Origin: Candidatus Adlerbacteria bacterium RIFCSPHIGHO2_02_FULL_54_18 | GTDB lineage: Bacteria > Patescibacteriota > Minisyncoccia > Phycocordibacterales > SBAW01 | Reading direction: 5' to 3' | Assembly: GCA_001775445.1 (NCBI GenBank) | Contig: MEWV01000019.1 | Coordinates: 11,188 to 18,455 of the forward strand | DNA: 7,268 nucleotides | Shown: in pieces, positions 1 through 5,101 of the stretch | How positions within the stretch are numbered: the first letter of the stretch is position 1 | How the letters are laid out: every line of letters begins with the position of its first letter | Notes under the pieces: model-generated | The model's database searches: none | What the model saw: the letters and a program-made list of their open reading frames with translations, nothing else | Told to the model about the DNA's origin: nothing | Translations under genes and position numbers: made by a program

Positions 1-6
1 TCCCTA

Positions 7-399
7 TTATAACGCATCGCGGCGCTCCTCGCGCTCGCGGACCTGATGCTCGTCGAAGCCGAAGTGGTGCGCCACTTCGTGCCAAATGGTCTCGCGGATA
101 ACCTGCTCCACGCTGATACCATCTTGGTGTGCGGCCTCCTCAATCGGCAACTGGTATAGCGTAATGCTGTCCGGCAAGGTCATCCCCACCCCATAGGTGT
201 CGCCACGCGCAGTGTGTGGGATGCCGTGATAGTAGCCGAGCAATGTCTCCCCCGCCCCGAGTCCTTCGCGCTCGCGCACCTCTGTGCCCGGCTCGTTCTC
301 GACCAAAAAAGCACAATTTTTGATGAGAGGACGAAACTTTTTCGGCACCGCATTGGGGAACTCCTGTTCAACCGCTTTTTCAAACTCTTCGCGGGTCAT
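7..399 (-). CDS. Small zincin-type metallopeptidase family protein (PF06262/DUF1025-like)
   Basis: A 130-residue protein with a zinc-protease signature near the C-terminus. HEVAHHFGFDE at residues 107-117 gives His107, Glu108 and His111, followed by Gly114 and an acidic residue at 117 that could be a third ligand. Size and motif position fit the small 'metallopeptidase family' (zincin-like, DUF1025) common in bacteria; its substrate is unknown. There is no signal peptide or membrane segment, so it is probably cytosolic. The start ATG (399-397) overlaps the TGA stop of msrA by four bases (ATGA) and has no Shine-Dalgarno, so it is probably translated by coupling to msrA. The stop is TAA at 9-7, close to the window edge, so any terminator is outside. 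Family assignment is fairly firm; enzymatic activity is inferred from the motif only. Confidence 0.85.
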   Translation of the reverse strand: MTREEFEKAVEQEFPNAVPKKFRPLIKNCAFLVENEPGTEVREREGLGAGETLLGYYHGIPHTARGDTYGVGMTLPDSITLYQLPIEEAAHQDGISVEQVIRETIWHEVAHHFGFDEHQVREREERRDAL

Positions 400-926
400 T
401 TGATTAAATTTTTAAATTTTTTCTGCACTTTTTCGACCTTCGGCGCAATAATGATCTGGCAGTAGCCCGCCGACTGGTGATTTTCATAATATTTTTTGTG
501 GTAGTCCTCTGCTTTATAAAAATACTCGAGCGGCTCGATAGTCGTGACAATGGGCGCGGGGCTCCCCTGCCCCAGCACTTTTATATAATGCTCAGCCATC
601 TCCTTTTGCCGCAAGGTAGTATAAAAAACCGCCGAACGATACTGCGGCCCCACATCGCTCCCCTGTCTGTTAAGCTCGGTCGGATTGTGACTCCCAAAAT
701 AAACCTGCAATAACTCGGGGAAGGATATGCTGTCTGGGTTGTATACCACCTTTGCCGACTCAACATACGGAGTCGCCCCGGTAGAAACTTCCTCATACGA
801 GGGACCTTTGTCGGTTTTGTACGCCGGCCCTGCGTACCCCGGCTCCGCGCTCTCTACTCCTTTGAGCATCAAAAATACGGCCTCGGTGCACCAAAAACAC
901 CCCCCGCCAAAAACAATCGTTTCCAT
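396..926 (-). CDS. msrA: Peptide-methionine (S)-S-oxide reductase MsrA
   Basis: A 176-residue protein that reduces methionine-S-sulfoxide in proteins and free methionine, using a catalytic cysteine that is then recycled by thioredoxin. The family signature is clear: GGGCFWCTEAVF at residues 7-18 with catalytic Cys10 and a second Cys13, GYAG at 30-33, SYEEVSTG at 43-50, and GSDVGPQYRS at 89-98. A further Cys156 in GYCQ near the C-terminus is a likely resolving cysteine. No MsrB domain is fused. Length is normal for a stand-alone MsrA. An in-frame TAG lies just upstream, so ATG 926-924 is the only reasonable start. It has no Shine-Dalgarno, but a TAGAAT hexamer ends 6 nt before it. It starts 49 bp after the FAD-oxidase stop, and its own stop overlaps the start of the metallopeptidase gene. 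Confidence 0.96.
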   Translation of the reverse strand: METIVFGGGCFWCTEAVFLMLKGVESAEPGYAGPAYKTDKGPSYEEVSTGATPYVESAKVVYNPDSISFPELLQVYFGSHNPTELNRQGSDVGPQYRSAVFYTTLRQKEMAEHYIKVLGQGSPAPIVTTIEPLEYFYKAEDYHKKYYENHQSAGYCQIIIAPKVEKVQKKFKNLIK

Positions 927-932
927 AACATC

Positions 933-938
933 ATTCTA
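933..938 (-). promoter_or_regulatory. Candidate -10 box placing the transcript start at the msrA ATG
   Basis: TAGAAT (5 of 6 to TATAAT) is followed by exactly six bases (GATGTT) and then the msrA ATG. Transcription from it would begin at or next to the A of the start codon, giving a leaderless mRNA. I see no good -35 at 16-18 nt. The case rests mainly on the same spacing recurring before four other genes in this window. Confidence 0.45.
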
Positions 939-970
939 CTTCAAATATTTCTTTCCTTCCTCCCAGCATA

Positions 971-989
971 CTCCTTTACGACAAAGGAG
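971..989 (-). other. Hairpin overlapping the stop codon of the FAD-oxidase gene
   Basis: A perfect 7-bp inverted repeat, CTCCTTT / AAAGGAG, with a 5-nt loop (978-982); the TAA stop lies within it. No U-run follows on the minus strand, so it is not a standard intrinsic terminator. It may protect the 3' end or weaken readthrough into msrA. Confidence 0.3.
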
Positions 990-2637
990 GCAGGTCGAGC
1001 TTGGCGAGTGCGTCGGAGAAGGTGGAGCCGACTTTTTTGCCGGGGTTAAAGATGTTGTGCGGGTCGAATATTTTTTTGACTTCCAGAAAGAGCGCGAGCA
1101 TCGCCGGGCCGAACATCTTTCCGACATACGGCGTGCGGATAAGCCCGTCATTGTGCTCGCCCGAAATCGAGCCGTGATACGACACAACGAGGTCGTACAC
1201 CTTGTGTGAGAGTTCGTCTATCGTCCTCCTAACCGTTTTATCGAGCGGGTCGACAAGCGGGATGATATGAAAGTTGCCGTCGCCCACGTGACCTGCCACT
1301 GTGTAGACGAGTGTGTACTGCGCAAGCACTGCCTCCAGTTTCGGCAAAAACTCAGGTAAGACCGCGGGTGGCACGACAAAGTCGTCTATAAACGGGGCAG
1401 TACGCTTGCCGCGGATTTTTTTGCGCAGGAGATTAAAGCTCTCCCGGCGCACCGCCCAGTATTTGCGTGCGGCGCTCTCGTCCTTGGCTACCCGAATAGA
1501 GACGTGGGACTTACCCCTCCCGACTTCTGCGGCAAGTTTTTGTGCCTTTTCGAGCGCCTCTTCCTGTGTGTCGCCTCTAAACTCTACCAAAAGCACCAGT
1601 TTAGGAATGCCGCCGGTCAGCGCCATCCACAATTCGGGGAGAAACTGCAGGCCAAGAGAAAATATCCCCGCCTTCATTTGAGTTGCAAGTTCGGGGAGGT
1701 ATCGCATCGCGATAGAAAAAGTGTGGTCGTCGTAGGACTCAAAACTGTCGGGCGTGTAGTGCAGGACCTCGGGCACCAGCTCGCCGAGCTGGGAGAGTTT
1801 GTTGACGAAGAGCACCACCATCGAGGAGTAGGGCTTGGGGCGCACGAGAGAGAAGTGTATTTTAGTGATAATGCCGAGCGTGCCCTGCGCACCGACCATC
1901 AGCCGCGCAAGGTTAAGCGAGTGGACGCCGTCGCCGATGTCCCACAACGCGTAGCCGGAGGAGTTTTTTTCTACCTTCGGCTTATGCTGCTCAATAACCG
2001 CTGCATACGCGGGGGTGGAGACAAGCGCGGAGATGCGGCGGTAGAGGTCGCCCTCAAACCCCTGCTCGACCAGCTTTTGTTTTAGTTCCGCCCCTTCCAG
2101 TTTTTTGAGCGTATGCACATAGCCATCGGAAAGCACCGCTTCGAGCCCCTGCACATAGCGGGCGGTCTTGCCGTATTTTAAATTTTTTTCGCCACCGGAG
2201 TCGTTGGCTACCATCCCGCCCACAGTGTTCTGCTCGCGGCTTGCGGTGTAGCTAGGGAGTTCCCTATCCTTTTTTTTCGTCTCTCTATCGAAGTCACGGA
2301 AGTACATCCCGGGCTCGACAATGGCATCACTCTCCCCCATTTCAACCAGCGCGTTTAGATGCGCCGTCGTATCAAGAATAATCGAGTCGTTGAGCGGCCC
2401 GCCGGACATGTCGGTGCCCGCAGCGCGCACGGTCACCGAGATACGCGTCTTGGGCACCCGCTTCTTTTCGGAAACAAGGCGGACTACCGCGCAGACGTCC
2501 TCGGCATCCATCGGCCGCACCACTACCTCGGGTATTACCTTAAACAAACTCGCATCGCGGGAGCTCTTTTCGAGCGCGGCGGGGGTATCATCAACCTCGC
2601 CTTTGACTACGGCACGCAATTCTTCCACCAAAGACAT
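976..2637 (-). CDS. FAD-linked oxidase, GlcD / D-lactate dehydrogenase type
   Basis: A 553-residue flavoprotein of the VAO/PCMH superfamily, likely oxidising an alpha-hydroxy acid such as D-lactate or glycolate; the true substrate cannot be read from sequence. The N-terminal half is a PCMH-type FAD-binding domain: RAAGTDMSGG (71-80), then SREQNTVGGMVANDSGG (133-149) and KYGKTARYVQGLEAVLSDG (154-172). GTLGIITKI (252-260) closes it. The C-terminal FAD-oxidase domain has HVGDGNFH (450-457), GEHNDGLIRT (493-502) and FDPHNIFNPGKKVG (524-537), all family hallmarks. There is no fused Fe-S (CCG) domain and no GlcE/GlcF neighbour, so the electron acceptor is unknown. An in-frame extension to 2679 would begin inside the csp terminator hairpin. 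I chose ATG 2637 because the protein is colinear with the family from there and a TACAAT box ends 6 nt upstream. No Shine-Dalgarno precedes it. Confidence 0.9.
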   Translation of the reverse strand: MSLVEELRAVVKGEVDDTPAALEKSSRDASLFKVIPEVVVRPMDAEDVCAVVRLVSEKKRVPKTRISVTVRAAGTDMSGGPLNDSIILDTTAHLNALVEMGESDAIVEPGMYFRDFDRETKKKDRELPSYTASREQNTVGGMVANDSGGEKNLKYGKTARYVQGLEAVLSDGYVHTLKKLEGAELKQKLVEQGFEGDLYRRISALVSTPAYAAVIEQHKPKVEKNSSGYALWDIGDGVHSLNLARLMVGAQGTLGIITKIHFSLVRPKPYSSMVVLFVNKLSQLGELVPEVLHYTPDSFESYDDHTFSIAMRYLPELATQMKAGIFSLGLQFLPELWMALTGGIPKLVLLVEFRGDTQEEALEKAQKLAAEVGRGKSHVSIRVAKDESAARKYWAVRRESFNLLRKKIRGKRTAPFIDDFVVPPAVLPEFLPKLEAVLAQYTLVYTVAGHVGDGNFHIIPLVDPLDKTVRRTIDELSHKVYDLVVSYHGSISGEHNDGLIRTPYVGKMFGPAMLALFLEVKKIFDPHNIFNPGKKVGSTFSDALAKLDLPPLS

Positions 2638-2643
2638 ACAACA

Positions 2644-2649
2644 ATTGTA
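2644..2649 (-). promoter_or_regulatory. Candidate -10 box placing the transcript start at the FAD-oxidase ATG
   Basis: TACAAT (5 of 6 to consensus) is followed by TGTTGT and then ATG at 2637, giving exactly six bases of spacing. It sits just after the csp terminator hairpin, as expected for the promoter of an independently transcribed gene. No convincing -35 was found. The predicted mRNA is leaderless. Confidence 0.45.
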
Positions 2650-2668
2650 CACCGGCAAATATAATTTC

Positions 2669-2718
2669 GCCGCAAACAAAAATCGCCGAGGTTTCCCCCG
2701 GCGATTTTTGTTTGCGGC
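2669..2718 (-). terminator. Strong hairpin terminator after the cold-shock gene
   Basis: A perfect 20-bp inverted repeat (2669-2688 with 2699-2718) and a 10-nt loop. The core has the usual terminator form: an A-tract, a CGCCG/CGGCG stem, then TTTTTGTTT. Because the A- and T-tracts pair with each other, it should work in both directions. It begins 17 nt after the csp stop and separates csp from the FAD-oxidase gene. Confidence 0.85.
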
Positions 2719-2735
2719 ACTAAGGCCGAAGGCGC

Positions 2736-2933
2736 TTAGGCGCGCGAGACGTTGATTGCGGCCGGGCCCTTCTGACCCTCAGAAACTTCAAAGGTAACCG
2801 TATCGCCTTGCTTGAGCTCGTCGAAGGTTATGCCCTGAAGATCCTTAGAGTGGAAGAAGAGGTCCTTCGTCTCGCCTTCGCGAGAGATGAACCCGAATCC
2901 ACGATCCGTAAGCGTCTTAATTGTTCCTTGCAT
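2736..2933 (-). CDS. Cold-shock domain protein (CspA family)
   Basis: A 65-residue protein consisting of a single cold-shock domain, a five-stranded OB fold that binds single-stranded RNA/DNA and acts as an RNA chaperone. RNP1 is visible as GFGFIS (residues 12-17) and RNP2 as DLFFH (24-28), in a frame starting MQGTIKTL and ending AAINVSRA, colinear with canonical CspA proteins. An upstream in-frame extension (to 3041) encodes low-complexity, unfamiliar sequence and crosses the promoter, so ATG 2933 is the start. There is no clear Shine-Dalgarno; the bases before the ATG are almost all A. A -35/-10 pair lies about 60 nt upstream and a strong terminator follows, so this gene can be transcribed alone. 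Confidence 0.95.
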   Translation of the reverse strand: MQGTIKTLTDRGFGFISREGETKDLFFHSKDLQGITFDELKQGDTVTFEVSEGQKGPAAINVSRA

Positions 2934-2963
2934 TTTTTTCTGCGTGTTTTTTTTGCTTTTTCG

Positions 2964-2984
2964 AGAAACCCCGACCCCGTTTCT
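2964..2984 (-). promoter_or_regulatory. Hairpin in the csp 5' leader
   Basis: On the minus strand AGAAAC pairs with GTTTCT (2979-2984 with 2964-2969) around a G-rich 9-nt loop. It would begin about 5 nt after the predicted transcript start, so the csp mRNA would carry a 5'-terminal stem-loop followed by an A-rich stretch up to the ATG. Structured leaders are known to control translation and stability of csp mRNAs in other bacteria; that role here is inference. Confidence 0.35.
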
Positions 2985-2994
2985 AGTGCCACCC

Positions 2995-3023
2995 ATACTA
3001 TCACACCCGCCTATTCTTGTCCA
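2995..3023 (-). promoter_or_regulatory. Promoter of the cold-shock gene
   Basis: TGGACA (3023-3018, 5 of 6 to TTGACA), a 17-nt spacer, then TAGTAT (3000-2995, 4 of 6) preceded by TGA, which makes an extended -10 (TGN). Transcription would start near 2988, giving a leader of about 55 nt. The -35 lies inside the last codons of the rlmB-like gene. This is the best-formed -35/-10 pair in the window. Confidence 0.6.
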
Positions 3024-3760
3024 CCTCTCCCCCTGCCCCACTGATAGAGCGTCACGGCGGCAGAGGCGGCAACATTAAGCGACTCACAACGGGGGTCCAT
3101 AGGGATAGAGAGCACAGAATCGCATAATTTCCTTATATCATCGGCTATTCCAATCCCTTCGTTGCCAAAGACAAACACCGCTGGAGAGTCAAATCGCGCC
3201 TGCGGCAGCGGCAAAGTGGTCCCGTCTGCTGCCAGCCCATATATGCTAAATCCGCGCTTCTTGAGGTCGGCTATCGTCTGTACTACTCCGCCGACCTCGA
3301 CTAGGGGGATACGAAAAGCCATCCCCGCCGAGACCTTGATAACCGCACCACTGACCGGTGCCTGCTCCTTCTGCGGCATAAGCACGCCCCCCGCCCCAAA
3401 ACCGGCCGCGCTGCGGATAATAGCGCCGACATTGTGTGGATCTTGCACACCGTTTAAAAGTACGAGCGCGGTGTTTTTTGTCGGGACAATCCTCTCAATA
3501 AACTCAGCATAGGGCCGCACCAGAGCAGCGAGTGAGATGCTCCCGATGATGCCTTGATGTGCGGCACCGCTCTTCATATCTGAGCGGGCAAGACCTTCGG
3601 AGAGCTCCGCCACCGGTATGCCGAGCTGGTCTACATGGCGACGCAGTTTTGTATCGACCGCTTTGCGGTTGAGATACACTTTGGTAACCACCTTGGGCGC
3701 GTGTGCAAGGGCCTCGGCAAGCGCGTGCCGACCGTATATAAACACTTTGTTCTGCTTCAT
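3011..3760 (-). CDS. rlmB: TrmH-family RNA 2'-O-ribose methyltransferase, RlmB-like
   Basis: A 249-residue SPOUT-class methyltransferase. RlmB uses S-adenosylmethionine to methylate the 2'-OH of a guanosine in the peptidyl-transferase region of 23S rRNA (G2251 in E. coli). The N-terminus has the substrate-binding L30e-like domain (IYGRHALAEAL at 8-18, AAHQGIIG at 66-73). The catalytic domain carries all three SPOUT motifs: motif 1 DPHNVGAIIRSA (107-118, with Asn110 and Arg116), motif 2 FVFGNEGIG (196-204), motif 3 SIPMDPRCESLNVAASAAV (218-236), forming the trefoil knot. Length fits RlmB. Other TrmH-family members (RlmB against a tRNA Gm18-type enzyme) cannot be fully separated by eye, but the HQG motif favours RlmB. 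The ATG at 3760 lies 24 bp after the MliC-like gene, so the two may be cotranscribed; a TAGAGT box also ends 6 nt before the ATG. Confidence 0.9.
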   Translation of the reverse strand: MKQNKVFIYGRHALAEALAHAPKVVTKVYLNRKAVDTKLRRHVDQLGIPVAELSEGLARSDMKSGAAHQGIIGSISLAALVRPYAEFIERIVPTKNTALVLLNGVQDPHNVGAIIRSAAGFGAGGVLMPQKEQAPVSGAVIKVSAGMAFRIPLVEVGGVVQTIADLKKRGFSIYGLAADGTTLPLPQARFDSPAVFVFGNEGIGIADDIRKLCDSVLSIPMDPRCESLNVAASAAVTLYQWGRGRGGQE

Positions 3761-3766
3761 TCGGCC

Positions 3767-3772
3767 ACTCTA
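3767..3772 (-). promoter_or_regulatory. Weak candidate -10 box 6 nt before the rlmB-like ATG
   Basis: TAGAGT (4 of 6, keeping the key T1, A2 and T6) followed by GGCCGA and ATG. On its own it is weak; it is listed because its spacing matches that seen before msrA, the FAD oxidase and the HTH gene. No Shine-Dalgarno is present. Readthrough from the MliC-like gene is an alternative source of transcript. Confidence 0.25.
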
Positions 3773-3784
3773 CCACATCTTACT

Positions 3785-4141
3785 TTACTGACCCCAGTTG
3801 AGCGGGATATTTCCGCCAGATGCTGGGTGGCAAACGGTTGAGAGTGCTGCCGTAATAAACTGCACCTCCTCCCCTTTTCCAAAAAAGACAACGCCGTCTG
3901 CCACATACATCGTACCTATATTGCTCTCCACTCTAGGGAGCGTCTTCTCCGAAAAGAGTGCCGCGCTTTTGATGGCGGAGAGGGTGATGCTTGAGCGGTC
4001 TGCGGCCGGAACGACGCGAAACTCCGTGCCATCCGCACATACATACGGATAGCCGCCGATACCCCTCCCCGAAAGTACAAAAAACGCCGCGATACCGACA
4101 ACAACGCCCGCTACCAAAAGCCCGATATGTTGTTTTTTCAT
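3785..4141 (-). CDS. Membrane-anchored MliC-like (C-type lysozyme inhibitor domain) protein
   Basis: A 118-residue protein. Residues 2-4 are basic and 6-23 form one hydrophobic helix (LLVAGVVVGIAAFFVL), followed by a short extracytoplasmic domain. There is no lipobox cysteine after the helix, so it should be anchored by an uncleaved helix or secreted by a non-lipoprotein signal. The domain runs from YPYVCADGTEFRV (31-43) through SNIGTMYVADGVVFFGKGEEVQF (split across 73-95) to STVCHPA (101-107). The order Y-C-x-x-G at the start, a G-x-x-Y step, then an 'f-x-x-k-G-e-e' turn and a closing Cys matches the MliC/PliC fold (PF09864); Cys35 and Cys104 would form its disulfide. Proven members inhibit host lysozyme. 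Activity here is inferred. ATG 4141 is preferred to 4153 or 4240 because it gives a normal signal-anchor. A terminator lies upstream and a TATGAT box ends 7 nt before the ATG. Confidence 0.65.
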   Translation of the reverse strand: MKKQHIGLLVAGVVVGIAAFFVLSGRGIGGYPYVCADGTEFRVVPAADRSSITLSAIKSAALFSEKTLPRVESNIGTMYVADGVVFFGKGEEVQFITAALSTVCHPASGGNIPLNWGQ

Positions 4142-4148
4142 ATGTAAA

Positions 4149-4154
4149 ATCATA
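4149..4154 (-). promoter_or_regulatory. Candidate -10 box 7 nt before the MliC-like ATG
   Basis: TATGAT (5 of 6 to consensus), then TTTACAT and the ATG at 4141. The upstream gene ends at its own terminator, so a promoter is needed in this 54-bp gap. The position implies a leaderless or near-leaderless transcript. No clear -35 was found. Confidence 0.4.
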
Positions 4155-4195
4155 GTATGGGTACGACGTTGGAACCATTCTGACACATAAATAGG

Positions 4196-4225
4196 AAAAA
4201 GAAAAAGCCGCCCGGTGAGGAGCGG
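4196..4225 (-). terminator. Intrinsic terminator of the NTPase gene
   Basis: On the minus strand, two bases after the TAA, CCGCTC pairs with GGGCGG (one T-G wobble) across a 6-nt loop and is followed by CTTTTTCTTTTT. This is a standard GC stem plus U-tract, and it ends the NTPase transcript ahead of the MliC-like gene. Confidence 0.8.
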
Positions 4226-4227
4226 AT

Positions 4228-4770
4228 TTAATACATACAATCCTTCTCGATTTGAATGATAGCCATCATAATCGAATACTTTGAAAAGTCTTCTCGCGGC
4301 ATCTTACCGTCTGTGAGTACACCGATAATCCCGCCAGATATATTACCGATCTTTTCGTGTTCGGTATACCCAAGTTTCTTGAATGCGACACTTGCATCGC
4401 CCCCACCAGCGAGGATCATCTCTGTTACACCCTTGGGCCACTCAAACGCGGGCGAGAGCCCGAGGGCAACGTTTTTACCGTCATAAATAGCGCAAGCGCC
4501 AACTTCCATGTAGCCCGACTTGGTATGGGGCACTTCCATCAACCCGCCCTCGAGCCCGACGCTATAGTTGCATCCATCGGTAAAGGCCTTCCTGGCCCGT
4601 TCGATTGCACCCCCAATCGTTTCGTTGAGATTTTTCGGATGGCCGAATTCCTCGACCTGTACGTCGACAGCGACAACTTCAACATCGGGAAATAGCGTTG
4701 GGTACATAGCGACGGCGTCCCGAACGCCAGCGACCTTGGTTATATTTTTTGAACCAACGTTGATTTTCAT
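4228..4770 (-). CDS. yjjX: Inosine/xanthosine triphosphatase, YjjX / DUF84 family
   Basis: A 180-residue protein of the NTPase_I-T family (PF01931), which hydrolyses non-canonical ITP and XTP to their diphosphates and so keeps deaminated purines out of RNA and DNA. The N-terminus MKINVGSKNITKVAGVRDA shows the substrate-loop GSxNxxK of this fold. Further marks are NETIGGAIERARKAF (49-63), YSVGLEGGL (69-77, acidic metal-site region), LGLSPAFEWP (103-112) and ISGGIIGVLTDGKMPRED (144-161), which closes the family fold. The frame can be extended to 4896, but the added residues resemble nothing and cross the promoter. ATG 4770 is preceded by a perfect AGGAGG 6 nt away, which decides the start. It stands alone between the mobile-element remnants and its own terminator. 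Confidence 0.9.
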   Translation of the reverse strand: MKINVGSKNITKVAGVRDAVAMYPTLFPDVEVVAVDVQVEEFGHPKNLNETIGGAIERARKAFTDGCNYSVGLEGGLMEVPHTKSGYMEVGACAIYDGKNVALGLSPAFEWPKGVTEMILAGGGDASVAFKKLGYTEHEKIGNISGGIIGVLTDGKMPREDFSKYSIMMAIIQIEKDCMY

Positions 4771-4776
4771 GTTGAA

Positions 4777-4782
4777 CCTCCT
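4777..4782 (-). promoter_or_regulatory. Strong Shine-Dalgarno of the yjjX-like gene
   Basis: AGGAGG followed by six bases (TTCAAC) and ATG at 4770. It fixes the start codon and is the only strong Shine-Dalgarno before any gene in the window, showing that this organism does use canonical initiation for some genes. Confidence 0.85.
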
Positions 4783-4797
4783 ATTCTCTTCTAAACA

Positions 4798-4826
4798 AGT
4801 AGAGTAAATAAAATACAAAAAGTCAA
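4798..4826 (-). promoter_or_regulatory. Possible promoter of the yjjX-like gene
   Basis: TTGACT (4826-4821, 5 of 6) with a 17-nt AT-rich spacer to TCTACT (4803-4798, 4 of 6, but lacking the conserved A at position 2). The -35 is good and the -10 is poor; the leader would be about 20 nt and hold the Shine-Dalgarno. Other AT-rich hexamers nearby could serve as the -10. Confidence 0.35.
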
Positions 4827-4878
4827 TAGCTGGCGGTAATGTGCACACACATATGGCGGTTTCGGGTACAGTCCCGAT

Positions 4879-4986
4879 ATGGTCCATATGGCACAAGATA
4901 TTTTGGAGGAACGGCTGCGGTGGGTACTACCCATCGCACGCAAAGAGGTACGATTGGTCGATGTAGCGAAAGTATTTCCGTACGGG
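4879..4986 (+). pseudogene. N-terminal remnant of an HTH-type (IS481-like) transposase
   Basis: On the plus strand a frame from ATG 4879 encodes about 36 residues that look like the start of a real protein: DILEERLRWVLPIARKEVRL (residues 7-26), then VDVAKVFPYG (27-36). It resembles the first helices of the helix-turn-helix domain of IS481-like/rve transposases, where a conserved 'RLRW...' helix leads to 'CPYS/FPYG' before the recognition helix. After Gly36 the resemblance stops, and the left inverted repeat of the 131-bp element begins a few bases later; the frame then reads through the element to TAA at 5032-5034. No catalytic domain or second half follows. I recognise this from memory of the family pattern, without a search, so the family name is tentative. 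Confidence 0.45.
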
Positions 4987-4990
4987 GTAA

Positions 4991-5010
4991 AATGGTGTCA
5001 GGTACCTTTT
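4991..5010 (+). repeat. Left inverted repeat of the MITE-like element
   Basis: A 20-bp arm containing TGTCAGGTACC, paired with 5102-5121 with a single mismatch (G against A at the fourth base). The inner GGTACC is itself a palindrome, so each arm could also self-pair. Confidence 0.85.
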
Positions 5011-5013
5011 GCA

Positions 5014-5082
5014 TCAGCGTTAGCCACTGCATAAACTTGGATAGAGCTGATCTCCCACATCTACACGAGGAGGCCGAAGCAT
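5014..5082 (-). pseudogene. Internally deleted REP-associated tyrosine transposase (RAYT) fragment
   Basis: On the minus strand, ATG 5082 opens MLRPPRVDVGDQLY (to 5041), which matches the usual RAYT N-terminus of the form 'MPRPxRxDxGxxVYHVINR'. At 5044-5041 the sequence switches by one frame into LSKFMQWLTL (5044-5015), which matches the internal RAYT segment 'LSRFMQWLTLTHTQRW'. The bases CTAT are shared by both readings at the join. The part between them, which holds the catalytic HxH motif, and everything after WLTL, including the nucleophilic Tyr, are missing. This is a deletion product and cannot be active. Recognition is by motif only. Confidence 0.6.
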
Positions 5083-5101
5083 GACGGTATCGTAGCACCA
5101 A

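Noticed and set aside
939..969. A 12-codon frame (ATG 969 to TGA) between the FAD-oxidase hairpin and msrA, preceded by AAAGGAG
   Set aside because: The Shine-Dalgarno-like bases are only about one nucleotide from the ATG and lie in the hairpin; nothing supports translation.
1504..2085. A 193-residue open frame on the plus strand
   Set aside because: It is antisense to the conserved core of the FAD oxidase and shows no recognisable motif or start signal.
2641..2679. N-terminal extension of the FAD oxidase up to 2679
   Set aside because: It would start inside the csp terminator hairpin, has no Shine-Dalgarno, and adds residues unlike the family.
2970..3010. Clustered G-runs on the minus strand of the csp leader as a G-quadruplex
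   Set aside because: Only two GGGG runs are close together; the further GGG runs are separated by long loops, so a stable quadruplex is unlikely.
2934..3041. N-terminal extension of the cold-shock protein to 3041
   Set aside because: The added residues are not part of the cold-shock domain and the stretch contains the csp promoter and leader.
4142..4240. N-terminal extension of the MliC-like protein to 4240
   Set aside because: It would overlap the yjjX stop and read through its terminator; ATG 4141 gives a normal signal-anchor.
4771..4896. N-terminal extension of the yjjX-like protein to 4896
   Set aside because: A perfect AGGAGG lies 6 nt before ATG 4770 and the family starts there; the extension crosses the likely promoter.
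4823..5101. A 92-residue open frame on the minus strand across the mobile-element region
   Set aside because: It spans the MITE, its left repeat and the antisense of the transposase scrap; only the LSKFMQWLTL part resembles a protein, so it is a chance frame through decayed DNA.
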